Origin: Devosia riboflavina
Lineage (GTDB): Bacteria > Pseudomonadota > Alphaproteobacteria > Rhizobiales > Devosiaceae
Assembly (NCBI RefSeq): GCF_000743575.1
Contig: NZ_JQGC01000008.1
Span: 1-49,951, forward strand
Direction: 5' to 3'
Length of the DNA: 49,951 bases
This document shows positions 15,521 to 24,143 of the stretch, piece after piece. The notes under the pieces were generated by a model. The model saw nothing but the letters and a program-made list of their open reading frames with translations. It had not been told where the DNA came from and did not search any database. Every line of letters begins with the position of its first letter. The first letter of the stretch is position 1. Position numbers and translations under genes: made by a program.

Positions 15521-16831
15521 TCAGGTGAGCACTTTCTGGCGCGTCTCGGTATCGACGAATGTGGCGGCCACGGCGCCGAGGACCAGGAGGCCCGCGAAAA
15601 GCCCGATGGCAAGGGTGAAATTCTGCACGAAGACCAGGGTCATGACCGAGGGTGCAAAGAGGCCGCCGAGCCGGGCCATGGCGCCGGCCGCGCCCATGCC
15701 GGTGGCGCGGGACACGGTGGGATAGAGCTCGGGCGTGAAGGCATAGAGCGCGCCCCAGGTGCCGAGGAGCGCAAAGCTCATCAGGAGGATGGACGCGCCC
15801 ACGACATAGGCATCGCTGGCGAGGAGGAAGAGAATGCAGCCGGCCGCGCTGAGGAAGAGGAAGCCGACAAGGGTCGGTTTGCGGCCAATGGCTTCGACGC
15901 CCCAGGCGGCAAGGGCATAGCCGGGTATTTGCGCGAGGGCGACGAGGACGAGGAAGCCATAGCCGCGTACATAGCCGAAACCGTCATGGGCGAGGCGGGC
16001 GGGCAGCCAGGTGAAGATGCCATAATAGGAAATCGACACCAGGAACCACACTGCGAGAATGGAGATGGTGCGGCGGCGCAGGGCCGGGGTGAAAATACCC
16101 TGGATGGGTTCGATGGCCGGGGGTTCGATGAGGGCATTGGGCGGCAGCTCGGGCTTGCCGTTGGTGCGCAGGATCGTGTTGAGGACGGTTTTGAGTTCGT
16201 CCGGACGATTGCGGCGCTGCAGATAGAGCGGGGATTCGGGCACCCAGAGGCGCAGCCAGATGCCGACCAGCGCGGGCAGGGCCGTGACGGCGAAAATCCA
16301 GCGCCAGGCATCGGTCTCGACATGGAGGCTGGCGATCCAGGCAGCGAGGGCCACTGCAACGGTGCCGACGGCCCAAAAGCCTTCGAGGATGACGAGCCAG
16401 CGGCCACGATTTTTCGCGGGTAGAAACTCGGCCATCATGGCGTAGTCGACCGGCAATGTGCCGCCGACGGCGACGCCGGTAAGAAAGCGCAGGGCGAAGA
16501 GCGCGAAGAGGTTCGGCGCAAGCACCGAGAGCAGGCCGAAGAGGGCATCGCAGGCGACTGTGACGAGCAGCACGCGGCGGCGGCCGAAACGATCGGCGAG
16601 GCGTCCGAACAGGCTGGCACCGATCAGCATGCCGAGAAAGAAGACCGTGCCGATGTGCAGGGCTTCGGGCAGGGAAATGCCGAAGCTGGCGGCGATGGAA
16701 GCGCTGGTGAAGCCGACGGCGAGGACCTGCATGGCATCGGCGGCCCAGACGAGGCCGAAAATGCCAAGGAGCCGCCGCTGGAAACGGCCGGCACCGGCCT
16801 CGTCCAAAACCCGGTCAACCGAATAGGCCAT
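15521..16831 (-). CDS. MFS transporter (SV2/NiaP-like organic-acid or sugar porter)
   Basis: A 436-residue inner-membrane protein with 12 predicted helices. Motif A is GRLADRFGRRRVLL between helices 2 and 3, with the sugar-porter PESPLYLQRR motif after helix 6. The second-half motif A is AAWGVEAIGRKPTLVG. The N-terminus (DEAGAGRFQRRLLGIFGLVW) resembles the NiaP and aromatic-acid:H+ symporter branch. The substrate cannot be deduced. It stands alone on the minus strand, downstream of the dehydrogenase-ligD-ku group, with a 102-base gap. Confidence 0.88.
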   Translation of the reverse strand: MAYSVDRVLDEAGAGRFQRRLLGIFGLVWAADAMQVLAVGFTSASIAASFGISLPEALHIGTVFFLGMLIGASLFGRLADRFGRRRVLLVTVACDALFGLLSVLAPNLFALFALRFLTGVAVGGTLPVDYAMMAEFLPAKNRGRWLVILEGFWAVGTVAVALAAWIASLHVETDAWRWIFAVTALPALVGIWLRLWVPESPLYLQRRNRPDELKTVLNTILRTNGKPELPPNALIEPPAIEPIQGIFTPALRRRTISILAVWFLVSISYYGIFTWLPARLAHDGFGYVRGYGFLVLVALAQIPGYALAAWGVEAIGRKPTLVGFLFLSAAGCILFLLASDAYVVGASILLMSFALLGTWGALYAFTPELYPTVSRATGMGAAGAMARLGGLFAPSVMTLVFVQNFTLAIGLFAGLLVLGAVAATFVDTETRQKVLT

Positions 16832-16933
16832 GCTTATCCCTCTGCCCTTTAGGGCGGTTTACAGCCATGCGAGGAGCGAGAACAGCCCGGGCGGGTCGAT
16901 ATCGGTTCGGCTATTCGTATGAGCCAGGCGGAT

Positions 16934-17533
16934 TTAGCCGCGAATGACCGCCAGATTGAACTGCGGCCCACCCAGTTTTTTCTCAAGACTCATCCAGAGC
17001 GGAATGAGCTGTTCCATGGCGCGGCAGGCGCCGAGGTCGCCGAGGTCGATGATATCCTGCCAGCCAAAACTTTCGAGGAGGGCGGTGACCTCGCGCTTGG
17101 CGGCTTCGTCATTGGACGCGATGAAGACCGAGTGCTTTTGCTGCAGATTGGCCGGATCGACCATGAGATGGGCGCTGACGCTGTTGAGTGTCTTGACGAC
17201 GCGCGTCTCCGGATGGGCTTTCTGGATGGCCTCGCCGAGGGGCACGGCGATGGGGTGGTCGACGGCGCTGTCGTAATTGCCGATGTCGACGAGGATTTTG
17301 CCGGCGATGTCGCATTGGCCGAGAACGCGCAACGAGGTTTCGCCGGGCAGGGCATTGACGACCCACTCGCCATGGGCCGCCGCTTCCGTCGCCGTGCCGA
17401 GTTTCATGCCGGGGAAATCGGCGGCCTTATCGGCGGCCCTACGTGACCCCATCATGACGTCGTGGCCGAGCGAAGCGAGCTTTCGCGCTATGCCACCGCC
17501 GACCTGACCACTGCCCAAAACGCCAATCCGCAT
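16934..17533 (-). CDS. NAD(P)-binding F420-reductase-like oxidoreductase (COG2085)
   Basis: A 199-residue single-domain Rossmann protein. The dinucleotide loop is MRIGVLGSGQVGGGIARKLA, followed by GHDVMMGSRR, where Ser-Arg-Arg would favour the 2'-phosphate of NADPH. Later parts VDIGNYDS and VVKTLNSVSAHLMVDP are typical of the NADPH:F420 oxidoreductase-like family. Genuine Fno proteins carry a GxTGDQG loop, so a strict F420 function is not proven. Nearby F420 genes (from 21141) make it a candidate partner that exchanges electrons between F420 and NADPH. It lies 18 bases after ligD on the same strand. Confidence 0.75.
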   Translation of the reverse strand: MRIGVLGSGQVGGGIARKLASLGHDVMMGSRRAADKAADFPGMKLGTATEAAAHGEWVVNALPGETSLRVLGQCDIAGKILVDIGNYDSAVDHPIAVPLGEAIQKAHPETRVVKTLNSVSAHLMVDPANLQQKHSVFIASNDEAAKREVTALLESFGWQDIIDLGDLGACRAMEQLIPLWMSLEKKLGGPQFNLAVIRG

Positions 17534-17551
17534 GATCTCTCTCCCTCGTTT

Positions 17552-20092
17552 CTAGCTGAGCTTGCCCTTGAGGCTTTGCTTGATCTCAAAGTAATCCGGC
17601 CAGGGGTTTTCGTCCCGGGCGCGGGCGGCGGTGGCCTCGAGCGAGAAGAGATTGGCCGCCTTGATGGTTTTTGCTTCATCCCAGGAAATCGGCACGGCGA
17701 CCGGGGCGCCCTGGCGCGAGCGCGCGGACCAGGGGCAAATGGCGGTGGAGCCGCGCTCGTTGCGCAGGTAGTCGATAAAGAGCCGGCCCTTGCGCTGGGC
17801 TTTGGAGAGATTGGCGGTGAAGCGCTCGGGCTCCTCATCGGCCAGGGCTTGGGCGAAATTCTTGCAGAAGGCCTTGGCGTCGGGCCACTCGACGTCGGGT
17901 TTCAGGGGCACGACGACATGAATGCCCTTACCGCCTGAGACCATGGGATAGCTCTTGAGCTTCATGGCCGTGAGTTTTGCGCCGATATCGCGGGCCGCGC
18001 TGGTGACGGCGGAAAAATCGAGGCCCTCATCGGGGTCGATATCGAAAACGAGGCGATCGGGCTTTTCCACGCTTTGCCGGCGCGAGCCCCAGATGTGCCA
18101 TTCGAGCGTATTCATCTGCGTGCCGGCGATGATGCCGGCGAGGTCGGTGACGTAAAAGTAGTTTTGGCTGTCGCCGTCCTTTTCGACGATCTCGGTGGAC
18201 TTGATCTCGTCGGGAAAGCCGCCGGTATCGTGCTTCTGGAAGAAGCAGGCCTTGGCCCGGCCTTGTGGGCAACGCACGAGGCTCAGGGGGCGGTCCTTGA
18301 TATGGGGCAGCATGACCTCGGCCACCGCCTCGTAGTAAGAAACGAGATCGGCCTTGGTAATTCCCTGGTCGGGAAAAACCACGCGGTCGGGCGAGGTGAG
18401 GCGAACGCCGAGGCGCTCGGCGACGTCTTCGCCGTCATGATCGAGAGATTGGGGCTTTTCCATCTGGACCTCCTTGGCCGGCTTGTCGCCGCGCAGTCCG
18501 ATAAAGCTGGGATGGCGCAGAATGTCGTCTTCGGTCAGCTCGGTATAGGCAATTTCGGCGACAAGCTCGGGCTCGACCCAATTCACGCCGCGGGCCCGTT
18601 CCCTCGGGACCGCCTGGAAGGGATTGGTTTTTCGCGAGAGCCCAGCGAGTTTTTCGTCCAGTTGCGCCAGCAGGTCTTGCGAAAAACCGGTGCCGACGCG
18701 ACCGCGATAAAGCAGTTTCTTGCCCTCCCAGGTGCCGAGGAGGAGCGAGGCAAAGCCGCGGCGCTTGGTCGAAGGCGACCAGCCGCCGATGACGAATTCC
18801 TGGCGCTTGAGGCACTTTATTTTCAGCCAGCTCCGCGTGCGTTCGCCGCGATAGGGGGCATCGGCCTCTTTGGCGATGACGCCTTCATGACCGTCGCGGC
18901 AAAGCGCATCGAGCACCTTTTGGCCATGGCCGCGGACATGGGACGAATATTGCACCGGGTCTTGCCGGGCCGAGGTCTTGAGGAGCTTTTCGAGGCGCGC
19001 CTTGCGCTCGATGAGAGGGAGTTTCGTGAGATCCTTCCCATCGGCTTCGAGAAGGTCGAAGGCGAAATATTCGAGCCTGCCACCATCGGAGAGGACATTC
19101 TTGAGGGTGGAAAAATCGGTGCGCCCCGTGCCATCGAAGGCACAGATTTCGCCATCGATGAGGGCCGAGCCGATCTTCAGCTTTTGGAGGGGCTCGACCA
19201 GGGCGCCGAATTTCTCGGTCCAGTCGAGGCCATTGCGGGTGAAAAGGCGCACGCTATCGCCGGCAATGGCCGCCAGGCAGCGGTAGCCATCATATTTCAT
19301 CTCGAAAAGCCAATCCTGCCCGGCGGGAACCGTATCGACCAGAGTGGCGAGCTGGACGGGACGGAAGGCGGGCGTTTTCCCCGATTTGGCGCTGGCGAGA
19401 ATGCGGGTTTTCTGGTCGGCCTTTTCGGCTTCCTCCGGGTGGGAGTGCCAGACGGCGTCGTCTTTGACCTTGCTTTCCTTTCTGGCCGGAGCGCCGCTGG
19501 CGATCTGCTTGAGATCGCGGCCGGTGGCGACGGAGCGGGTGAAGCGGGTGGTCAGCGTGTCCTTGTCGCGCGCATAGGAATCGCGGTGCTTTATCAAGAG
19601 CCAGTTTTCGCGCGGTGGACCGGAGCGGCGTTTGGTATCGCGACCCTTCATGTGCACCAGCACATATTCGCCCTTCAGGCGCTCGCCGAAGATGCGCATC
19701 TTGAGGTCGCCGCTTTCGAGCCCTTCATGGGGATCGCCGATGGGCTCCCAGGTGCCGCGATCCCAGAGCATGACAGTGCCGCCGCCATATTCCCCTTCAG
19801 GGATCGTGCCTTCGAAGGTGCCATATTCGAGTGGGTGATCTTCGACGCGAACGGCGAGGCGCTTGTCCTCGGGATTGTTGGACGGCCCCCTGGTCACGGC
19901 CCAGCTTTTGAGAACGCCGTCGAGCTCGATGCGGAAATCATAATGGAGGCGCGTCGCGTCGTGCTTCTGGATCAGGAAGCTGCCACGCGGGGATTTTTTG
20001 CCCTTTGGTGCGTCGCCGGAGGGTTCCTGGGTCTTGGCGAAATTGCGCTTGGCTTTGTAGTCCTTGAGGAGATCCTGCGCCTTGGCAACCAT
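17552..20092 (-). CDS. ligD: ATP-dependent DNA ligase LigD (PE-LIG-POL)
   Basis: An 846-residue NHEJ enzyme in the Pseudomonas-type order. The phosphoesterase (about 30-185) has HDATRLHYDFRIELDG and GEYGGGTVMLWDRGTW. The ligase (about 235-550) has nucleotidyl-Lys266 in EMKYDGYR, then LIDGEICAFD and SWLKIKCLKRQEF. The polymerase/primase (about 555-846) has LTSPDRVVFPDQG, the catalytic LVFDIDPDEG and MVSGGKGIHVVVPL. All three active sites look intact. It repairs double-strand breaks with Ku, encoded two bases upstream. The ATG at 20092 immediately follows the ku stop, so the two are translationally coupled. Confidence 0.96.
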   Translation of the reverse strand: MVAKAQDLLKDYKAKRNFAKTQEPSGDAPKGKKSPRGSFLIQKHDATRLHYDFRIELDGVLKSWAVTRGPSNNPEDKRLAVRVEDHPLEYGTFEGTIPEGEYGGGTVMLWDRGTWEPIGDPHEGLESGDLKMRIFGERLKGEYVLVHMKGRDTKRRSGPPRENWLLIKHRDSYARDKDTLTTRFTRSVATGRDLKQIASGAPARKESKVKDDAVWHSHPEEAEKADQKTRILASAKSGKTPAFRPVQLATLVDTVPAGQDWLFEMKYDGYRCLAAIAGDSVRLFTRNGLDWTEKFGALVEPLQKLKIGSALIDGEICAFDGTGRTDFSTLKNVLSDGGRLEYFAFDLLEADGKDLTKLPLIERKARLEKLLKTSARQDPVQYSSHVRGHGQKVLDALCRDGHEGVIAKEADAPYRGERTRSWLKIKCLKRQEFVIGGWSPSTKRRGFASLLLGTWEGKKLLYRGRVGTGFSQDLLAQLDEKLAGLSRKTNPFQAVPRERARGVNWVEPELVAEIAYTELTEDDILRHPSFIGLRGDKPAKEVQMEKPQSLDHDGEDVAERLGVRLTSPDRVVFPDQGITKADLVSYYEAVAEVMLPHIKDRPLSLVRCPQGRAKACFFQKHDTGGFPDEIKSTEIVEKDGDSQNYFYVTDLAGIIAGTQMNTLEWHIWGSRRQSVEKPDRLVFDIDPDEGLDFSAVTSAARDIGAKLTAMKLKSYPMVSGGKGIHVVVPLKPDVEWPDAKAFCKNFAQALADEEPERFTANLSKAQRKGRLFIDYLRNERGSTAICPWSARSRQGAPVAVPISWDEAKTIKAANLFSLEATAARARDENPWPDYFEIKQSLKGKLS

Positions 20093-20094
20093 GG

Positions 20095-20988
20095 TCAGCT
20101 CGCCTTCTTGCGCGAGGACGCTGCAGGCTTTTTCGCAGCCGGTTTTGCTGTTTCGGCCTTTGCGACAGATTTGCGGCGGGCACTGGTCTTGCCGCCGCCC
20201 TCAAGGCTTTCCTTGAGCGCCGACATCAGATCGACCACGTTCGAGCCGGAGGGGCGGGCGGGTTCTTCATCTTCGTCGGCGGTGATCTTGCGGCCCTTGT
20301 TCTTCATCTTGCGCTTGATGAGTTCGCGCAGGGCGGCCTGGTAGTGGTCCTTGAAGGCGTCGGCCTCGAAGGGGGCGGTCTTTTTCTCGATCAGGGCTTC
20401 GGCGACTTCGAGCAGATCAGCCTCGGCCTTTTTCGAGGAAATTTGCGAGAAGAAAGGATCGGCCTTGCGAATTTCGTCTTCGTAATGAAGCGTTTCGAGG
20501 ATGAGGCCGGTGCCGCTGGGCTTTATCGCCGCCAGATATTCCTTGCCGCGCATGGCCAATTGGCCGAGCCCGACCTTCTGGGTTTTGCGCAGGGCATCGC
20601 GGATGACCCGAAAGGCGTCTTCGGCCAATTCGTCGGTGGGGACGACGAAATAGGATTTGTCATAGTAGATCGGGTCGATTTCGCAGGCGCCGACAAACTG
20701 GGTCAGCTCCAGCGTCTTGCGCGTCTCGAGTTTGACCGCGTCGATCTCATCCTCGGTGAGGAGGACATAGTCGCCCTTCTCATATTCAAAACCCTTGATG
20801 ATCTCATCCTTGTCGACCGGGCCCACGCCGGCGACGACCTTTTCATAGTGGATCGGCTTGCCGGTTGGTTCGTGGATCTGGCGGAAGCTGGGCTTGGCGC
20901 CGGTGCGGGCGGCGCTGAACAGTTCGACGGGAATGGAAACCAGCGAAAGTCTGATCTGGCCTTTCCAGATGGGGCGGGAGGCAGGCAT
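20095..20988 (-). CDS. ku: DNA end-binding protein Ku
   Basis: A 297-residue bacterial Ku that binds DNA ends and recruits LigD. The core begins PIWKGQIRLSLVSIPVELFSA and has KVGLGQLAMRGKEYLAAIKP and YEDEIRKADPF. The tail (about 265-297) is rich in Lys and Ala (KPAAKKPAASSRKKAS), as in other Ku proteins with extended DNA-binding C-termini. The ATG at 20988 is chosen because CAGGA precedes it and the fold begins there. It is divergent from the F420 operon; the 152-base gap holds that operon's operator. Confidence 0.96.
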   Translation of the reverse strand: MPASRPIWKGQIRLSLVSIPVELFSAARTGAKPSFRQIHEPTGKPIHYEKVVAGVGPVDKDEIIKGFEYEKGDYVLLTEDEIDAVKLETRKTLELTQFVGACEIDPIYYDKSYFVVPTDELAEDAFRVIRDALRKTQKVGLGQLAMRGKEYLAAIKPSGTGLILETLHYEDEIRKADPFFSQISSKKAEADLLEVAEALIEKKTAPFEADAFKDHYQAALRELIKRKMKNKGRKITADEDEEPARPSGSNVVDLMSALKESLEGGGKTSARRKSVAKAETAKPAAKKPAASSRKKAS

Positions 20989-21062
20989 GGGCGCGTCCTG
21001 ACAGGTTGGCTTTGCCCGATTCAACGTCGCCGGGCCCGGTGCGTTCCGGCCGATAAAGGCCG

Positions 21063-21110
21063 TTGACAATCGGCATTCTTCGGTAAAAATTTGATCGTCT
21101 GGTCAAATTT
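21063..21110 (+). promoter_or_regulatory. Promoter and 24-base operator of the F420 operon
   Basis: A consensus TTGACA -35 at 21063-21068 is followed by AAATTTGA (21087-21094) and its exact inverted copy TCAAATTT (21103-21110), separated by eight bases. The left arm covers the expected -10 position, so a bound repressor would block RNA polymerase. The symmetry with TGATC/GGTCA inner bases resembles GntR/FCD or TetR sites, but no regulator gene is adjacent. Confidence 0.6.
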
Positions 21111-21140
21111 ATTGGCCGAAGGGAACGTGGGGACGGGACT

Positions 21141-22142
21141 ATGGAATTCGGCATTACCTTCAAGGGGTTCATCGAAGCGGAGCGGGCGCGCTATCTGGTG
21201 CGGGCGGCCGAGTATGCGGGCTTCGATTATTGCTGGTTCTATGACTCGCACATTCTCTGGCGCGATTGCTATGCGGCGATCGCCATGTGCATGGAGCATA
21301 CGGAGAAGCTCCGCTTCGGGCCGCTGGTGACCAATCCCGATGTGCGCGACTGGTCGGTGGCGGCGTCCATTTTCGGCTCGCTGAGCAAGCAGAGCGGCGG
21401 GCGGTTCGATCTGGCGGTGGGACGCGGCGATAGTTCCATGCGCGTCATGGGCAAGAAGCCGGCGACCTTGGCGCGAGTGGCCGAATTCATCGACAAGACC
21501 AAGGCCATGGTGCGCGGCGAGGAAGTCACCTACGGCGAAATCCCCGCGCCGGTGAAATTTCCCTGGGCCGTGGGCCACGAAATGCCGAGCTGGATTGCTG
21601 CCTATGGTCCCCTGGCGCTGAAGACCGCGGGCGAGAGCGCCGATGGCGTGGTGCTGCAGATTGCCGATCCCGGCCTTTGCAAGTGGTTCACCGACCAGTG
21701 CATCGAGGCCGGCACGGCGGCGGGCAAGGATATGTCCAATTATCGCTCGATGGCGGCAGCACCGGCCTATTTTGGCGACAAGAAGCGGGCCATCGAGCAC
21801 GTAAAGTGGTTCCCGGCCATGGTGGGAAACCATGTGGCCGATATTGTCGAGAAGTATGGCACCGAGAGCGGCAAGGTGCCGGCGAGCTTGACGAGCTATA
21901 TCGAGAAGCGCCGGGGCTATGATTATTCCAAGCACGGGCAGGCGGATAATCCGTTCCTCGATTTCATCACCGACGATGTGGTGGAGAGTTTTTGCGTTCT
22001 GGGCGAGCCGGACGAACATGTCGCGAAAATCCGCGACCTCGAGGCGGCTGGTGTGACGCAGTTCAATATCTATCTCGATAGCGGGGATGAGGAAGAAATC
22101 ATCGCAGGCTATGGGCGGCATGTGATCCCGGCGTTTCGCTAG
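21141..22142 (+). CDS. F420-dependent LLM-class oxidoreductase (TIGR03842-like)
   Basis: A 333-residue luciferase-like monooxygenase-fold enzyme. It starts MEFGITFKGFIEAERARYLV and shows the LLM barrel pieces GFDYCWFYDSHILWRD, RFGPLVTNPDVRDWSV, GGRFDLAVGRGDSS and SADGVVLQIADPGL. The family recalled is the CPS_4043 type, a group predicted to bind F420 rather than FMN. It probably uses F420H2 to reduce an unknown small molecule. First gene of the putative F420 operon, 30 bases after a repressor-type operator; a REP-like repeat separates it from fgd. Confidence 0.85.
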   Translation: MEFGITFKGFIEAERARYLVRAAEYAGFDYCWFYDSHILWRDCYAAIAMCMEHTEKLRFGPLVTNPDVRDWSVAASIFGSLSKQSGGRFDLAVGRGDSSMRVMGKKPATLARVAEFIDKTKAMVRGEEVTYGEIPAPVKFPWAVGHEMPSWIAAYGPLALKTAGESADGVVLQIADPGLCKWFTDQCIEAGTAAGKDMSNYRSMAAAPAYFGDKKRAIEHVKWFPAMVGNHVADIVEKYGTESGKVPASLTSYIEKRRGYDYSKHGQADNPFLDFITDDVVESFCVLGEPDEHVAKIRDLEAAGVTQFNIYLDSGDEEEIIAGYGRHVIPAFR

Positions 22143-22163
22143 GCGGAGTGCGGCGATTGCCGT

Positions 22164-22268
22164 ACCCCCACCCTTGATCCCTCCCCACAAGGGGGAGGGA
22201 GACGAAGGAGCCGGGGCAGCGAGGCAAGCGCCTCCCTCCCCTTGATGGGGAGGGAACGAGGGTGGGGT
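22164..22268. repeat. REP-like palindrome, CCTCCCCACAAGGGGGAGGG family
   Basis: Hairpin CCTCCCCACAAGGGGGAGGG and a second hairpin CCTCCCCTTGATGGGGAGGG, enclosed by outer arms CCCCACCCT / AGGGTGGGG. It lies between the luciferase-like gene and fgd inside the presumed operon and may lower or stabilise the downstream transcript. Confidence 0.8.
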
Positions 22269-22307
22269 GGCGAGAGCCACAGACGTTTCCGGGAGGAGAC
22301 CAGAATA

Positions 22308-23306
22308 ATGCGCTTTGGGTATAAGGCTTCGGCGGAGCAGTTTGGGCCGAACAAGTTGCTGCAATTTGCTGTGGAGGCGGAAGAGGGCGGGTTCGACTCG
22401 GTTTTTGTGAGCGATCACTTTCAGCCCTGGAAGCATACCGATGGGCATGCGCCATTTGCGCCGGCCTGGATGGCGGCGGTGTTGGCGAAGACCGAGCGGA
22501 TCATTCTTGGCACATCGGTGCTGACGCCGACGTTCCGGCTGCATCCATCGGTTGTCGCGCATGCCTTTGGGACGCTGGGGGCGATGTTTCCGGGGCGCGT
22601 CATCTTGGGCGTCGGGACGGGCGAGGGGCTCAATGAAGTGCCGGCGACCGGTATCGAATGGCCGGAGCTGAAGGAACGGTCGGCGCGGTTGCGCGAGGCC
22701 ATAAAGCTGATCCGGCAGCTTTGGAGCGAGGATCGGGTCAGTTTCGAGGGGCAGTATTACAAGACTGTCAACGCGACGATCTACGATCGGCCCGAGGAAA
22801 TGGTGCCGATCTATATTGCGGCCGGCGGACCGCTGAATGCGAAATTTGCCGGGCGCGAGGGGGACGGGTTCATCTGTACCTCGGGCAAGGGCGCCTCGCT
22901 CTATGTCGATGAACTGCTGCCCAATGTGGCGGTGGGCCGGCAAGAGTCGGCGCGGGCGGGAAAGCCCTATGAGCGGATGATCGAGGTGAAAGTGTCGTTC
23001 GACACTGATCCTCGGCGCGCGCTGGAAGATACGCGGAACTGGGCGGCGCTGGCGCTGTCGGCAGAGGAAAAGCACTCGGTGCAGGATGCCGAGGAAATGG
23101 AAAAGCTGGCCGATGCGCTGCCGATCGAGCGGGTAGCGAAGCGCTGGATCGTGTCGAGCGATCCGGAGGAACATGTGGCCCAGATAAAAACCTATATCGA
23201 TTATGGGTTCGACCATCTGGTGTTTCATGCGCCGGGTACGGATCAGAGCCGGTTCCTGGCGCTCTATGCCAAGGAAATCCTGCCGCGCCTCAAGGCGCTG
23301 GGGTGA
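22308..23306 (+). CDS. fgd: F420-dependent glucose-6-phosphate dehydrogenase
   Basis: A 332-residue enzyme oxidising glucose 6-phosphate to 6-phosphogluconolactone while reducing F420. It aligns along its length with mycobacterial Fgd1 as remembered (336 residues). The F420 and catalytic residues are conserved: His37 and Trp41 (SDHFQPW) and Glu106 (GVGTGEGLNE), equivalent to H40, W44 and E109. The phosphate-binding residues are Lys194 (TSGKG), Lys255 (EEKHS) and Arg279 (AKRWI), equivalent to K198, K259 and R283. This favours true G6P specificity over a generic LLM enzyme. GGGAGGAG lies ten bases before the ATG; cofE starts 12 bases after the stop. Confidence 0.93.
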   Translation: MRFGYKASAEQFGPNKLLQFAVEAEEGGFDSVFVSDHFQPWKHTDGHAPFAPAWMAAVLAKTERIILGTSVLTPTFRLHPSVVAHAFGTLGAMFPGRVILGVGTGEGLNEVPATGIEWPELKERSARLREAIKLIRQLWSEDRVSFEGQYYKTVNATIYDRPEEMVPIYIAAGGPLNAKFAGREGDGFICTSGKGASLYVDELLPNVAVGRQESARAGKPYERMIEVKVSFDTDPRRALEDTRNWAALALSAEEKHSVQDAEEMEKLADALPIERVAKRWIVSSDPEEHVAQIKTYIDYGFDHLVFHAPGTDQSRFLALYAKEILPRLKALG

Positions 23307-23318
23307 GGAGAATAAGAG

Positions 23319-24140
23319 ATGTCGGTGCCAACATTCAGCGTTTGGGGCGTGACCGGCATTCCGGAAATTGCGGCCGGGGATGATCTCGTGGCGCTGATCT
23401 CAGCGGCGATTGCGGGCATGGGTGCCGAGCATGCGCTGGTCGATGGCGATATTCTGGTGGTGACCAGCAAGATCGTGTCCAAGGCCGAGGGTCGCATGGT
23501 GCCGGCTGGGGATCGGGAAAAGGCGATTGCCGACGATACGGTGCGCGTCGTGGCCGAGCGGGTACATCCGGGCGGGGTGACGCGTATCGTCGAGACCAAG
23601 CAGGGCATGATCATGGCGGCGGCGGGACTGGACATGTCCAATGTGCCCGAGGGCTTTGCGCTGAAACTGCCGGAGGACCCGGATCGGTCGGCGCGGGCGC
23701 TGTGCGTGGGGCTGCGGGAGCGGTTTGGGGTACGGCTCGGGATTGTCGTGACCGATACGGTCGGGCGGCCCTGGCGCGTGGGACAGACGGATCTGGCGAT
23801 TGGCGCGGCGGGGCTGCAGCTGACCGACGATCTGCGTGGGGCCAATGATGCCAATGGGCGGCCGCTGCACGTGACCATGGCGGTGGTGGCTGATGAGCTC
23901 GCGGGGGCGGCCGATCTCGTGAAGGGCAAGACATCGGGCATTCCGGTCGCGGTGGTTCGCGGCATGGAGCGGCTGGTGCAGGGGCTGGATGCGCCGGGGG
24001 CGCGCAGCCTTGTGCGGACCGGCGACGACGATATGTTCCGTTTTGGCTCGGCCGAGGCCTATCGGCTCGGATATGAGGCCGCCATGGCGGACATGAAAGA
24101 TACTTCCAAGGCACGCCCCAAGGGGCAGAAGCAGGACTGA
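23319..24140 (+). CDS. cofE: Coenzyme F420-0:L-glutamate ligase CofE
   Basis: A 273-residue GTP-dependent ligase that adds gamma-linked glutamates to F420-0. The start [18 protein letters not shown] is typical. Family blocks: [70 protein letters not shown] and [16 protein letters not shown]. It is the single-domain form, without the C-terminal nitroreductase domain of actinobacterial FbiB. No cofC, cofD or fbiC homologue occurs in this window. It lies 12 bases after fgd and three bases before the substrate-binding protein gene, tying glutamylation to the importer. Confidence 0.95.
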   Translation: MSVPTFSVWGVTGIPEIAAGDDLVALISAAIAGMGAEHALVDGDILVVTSKIVSKAEGRMVPAGDREKAIADDTVRVVAERVHPGGVTRIVETKQGMIMAAAGLDMSNVPEGFALKLPEDPDRSARALCVGLRERFGVRLGIVVTDTVGRPWRVGQTDLAIGAAGLQLTDDLRGANDANGRPLHVTMAVVADELAGAADLVKGKTSGIPVAVVRGMERLVQGLDAPGARSLVRTGDDDMFRFGSAEAYRLGYEAAMADMKDTSKARPKGQKQD

Positions 24141-24143
24141 ACC

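Noticed and set aside
18074..20344. Long open frame (about 756 codons) on the plus strand over ligD
   Set aside because: Antisense to a fully conserved LigD; long stop-free antisense frames are common at this GC content and the translation has no recognisable domain.
21021..23228. Long minus-strand frame over the luciferase-like and fgd genes
   Set aside because: Shadow of two strongly conserved genes and crosses a REP element; composition rich in His and Arg as expected of antisense reading.
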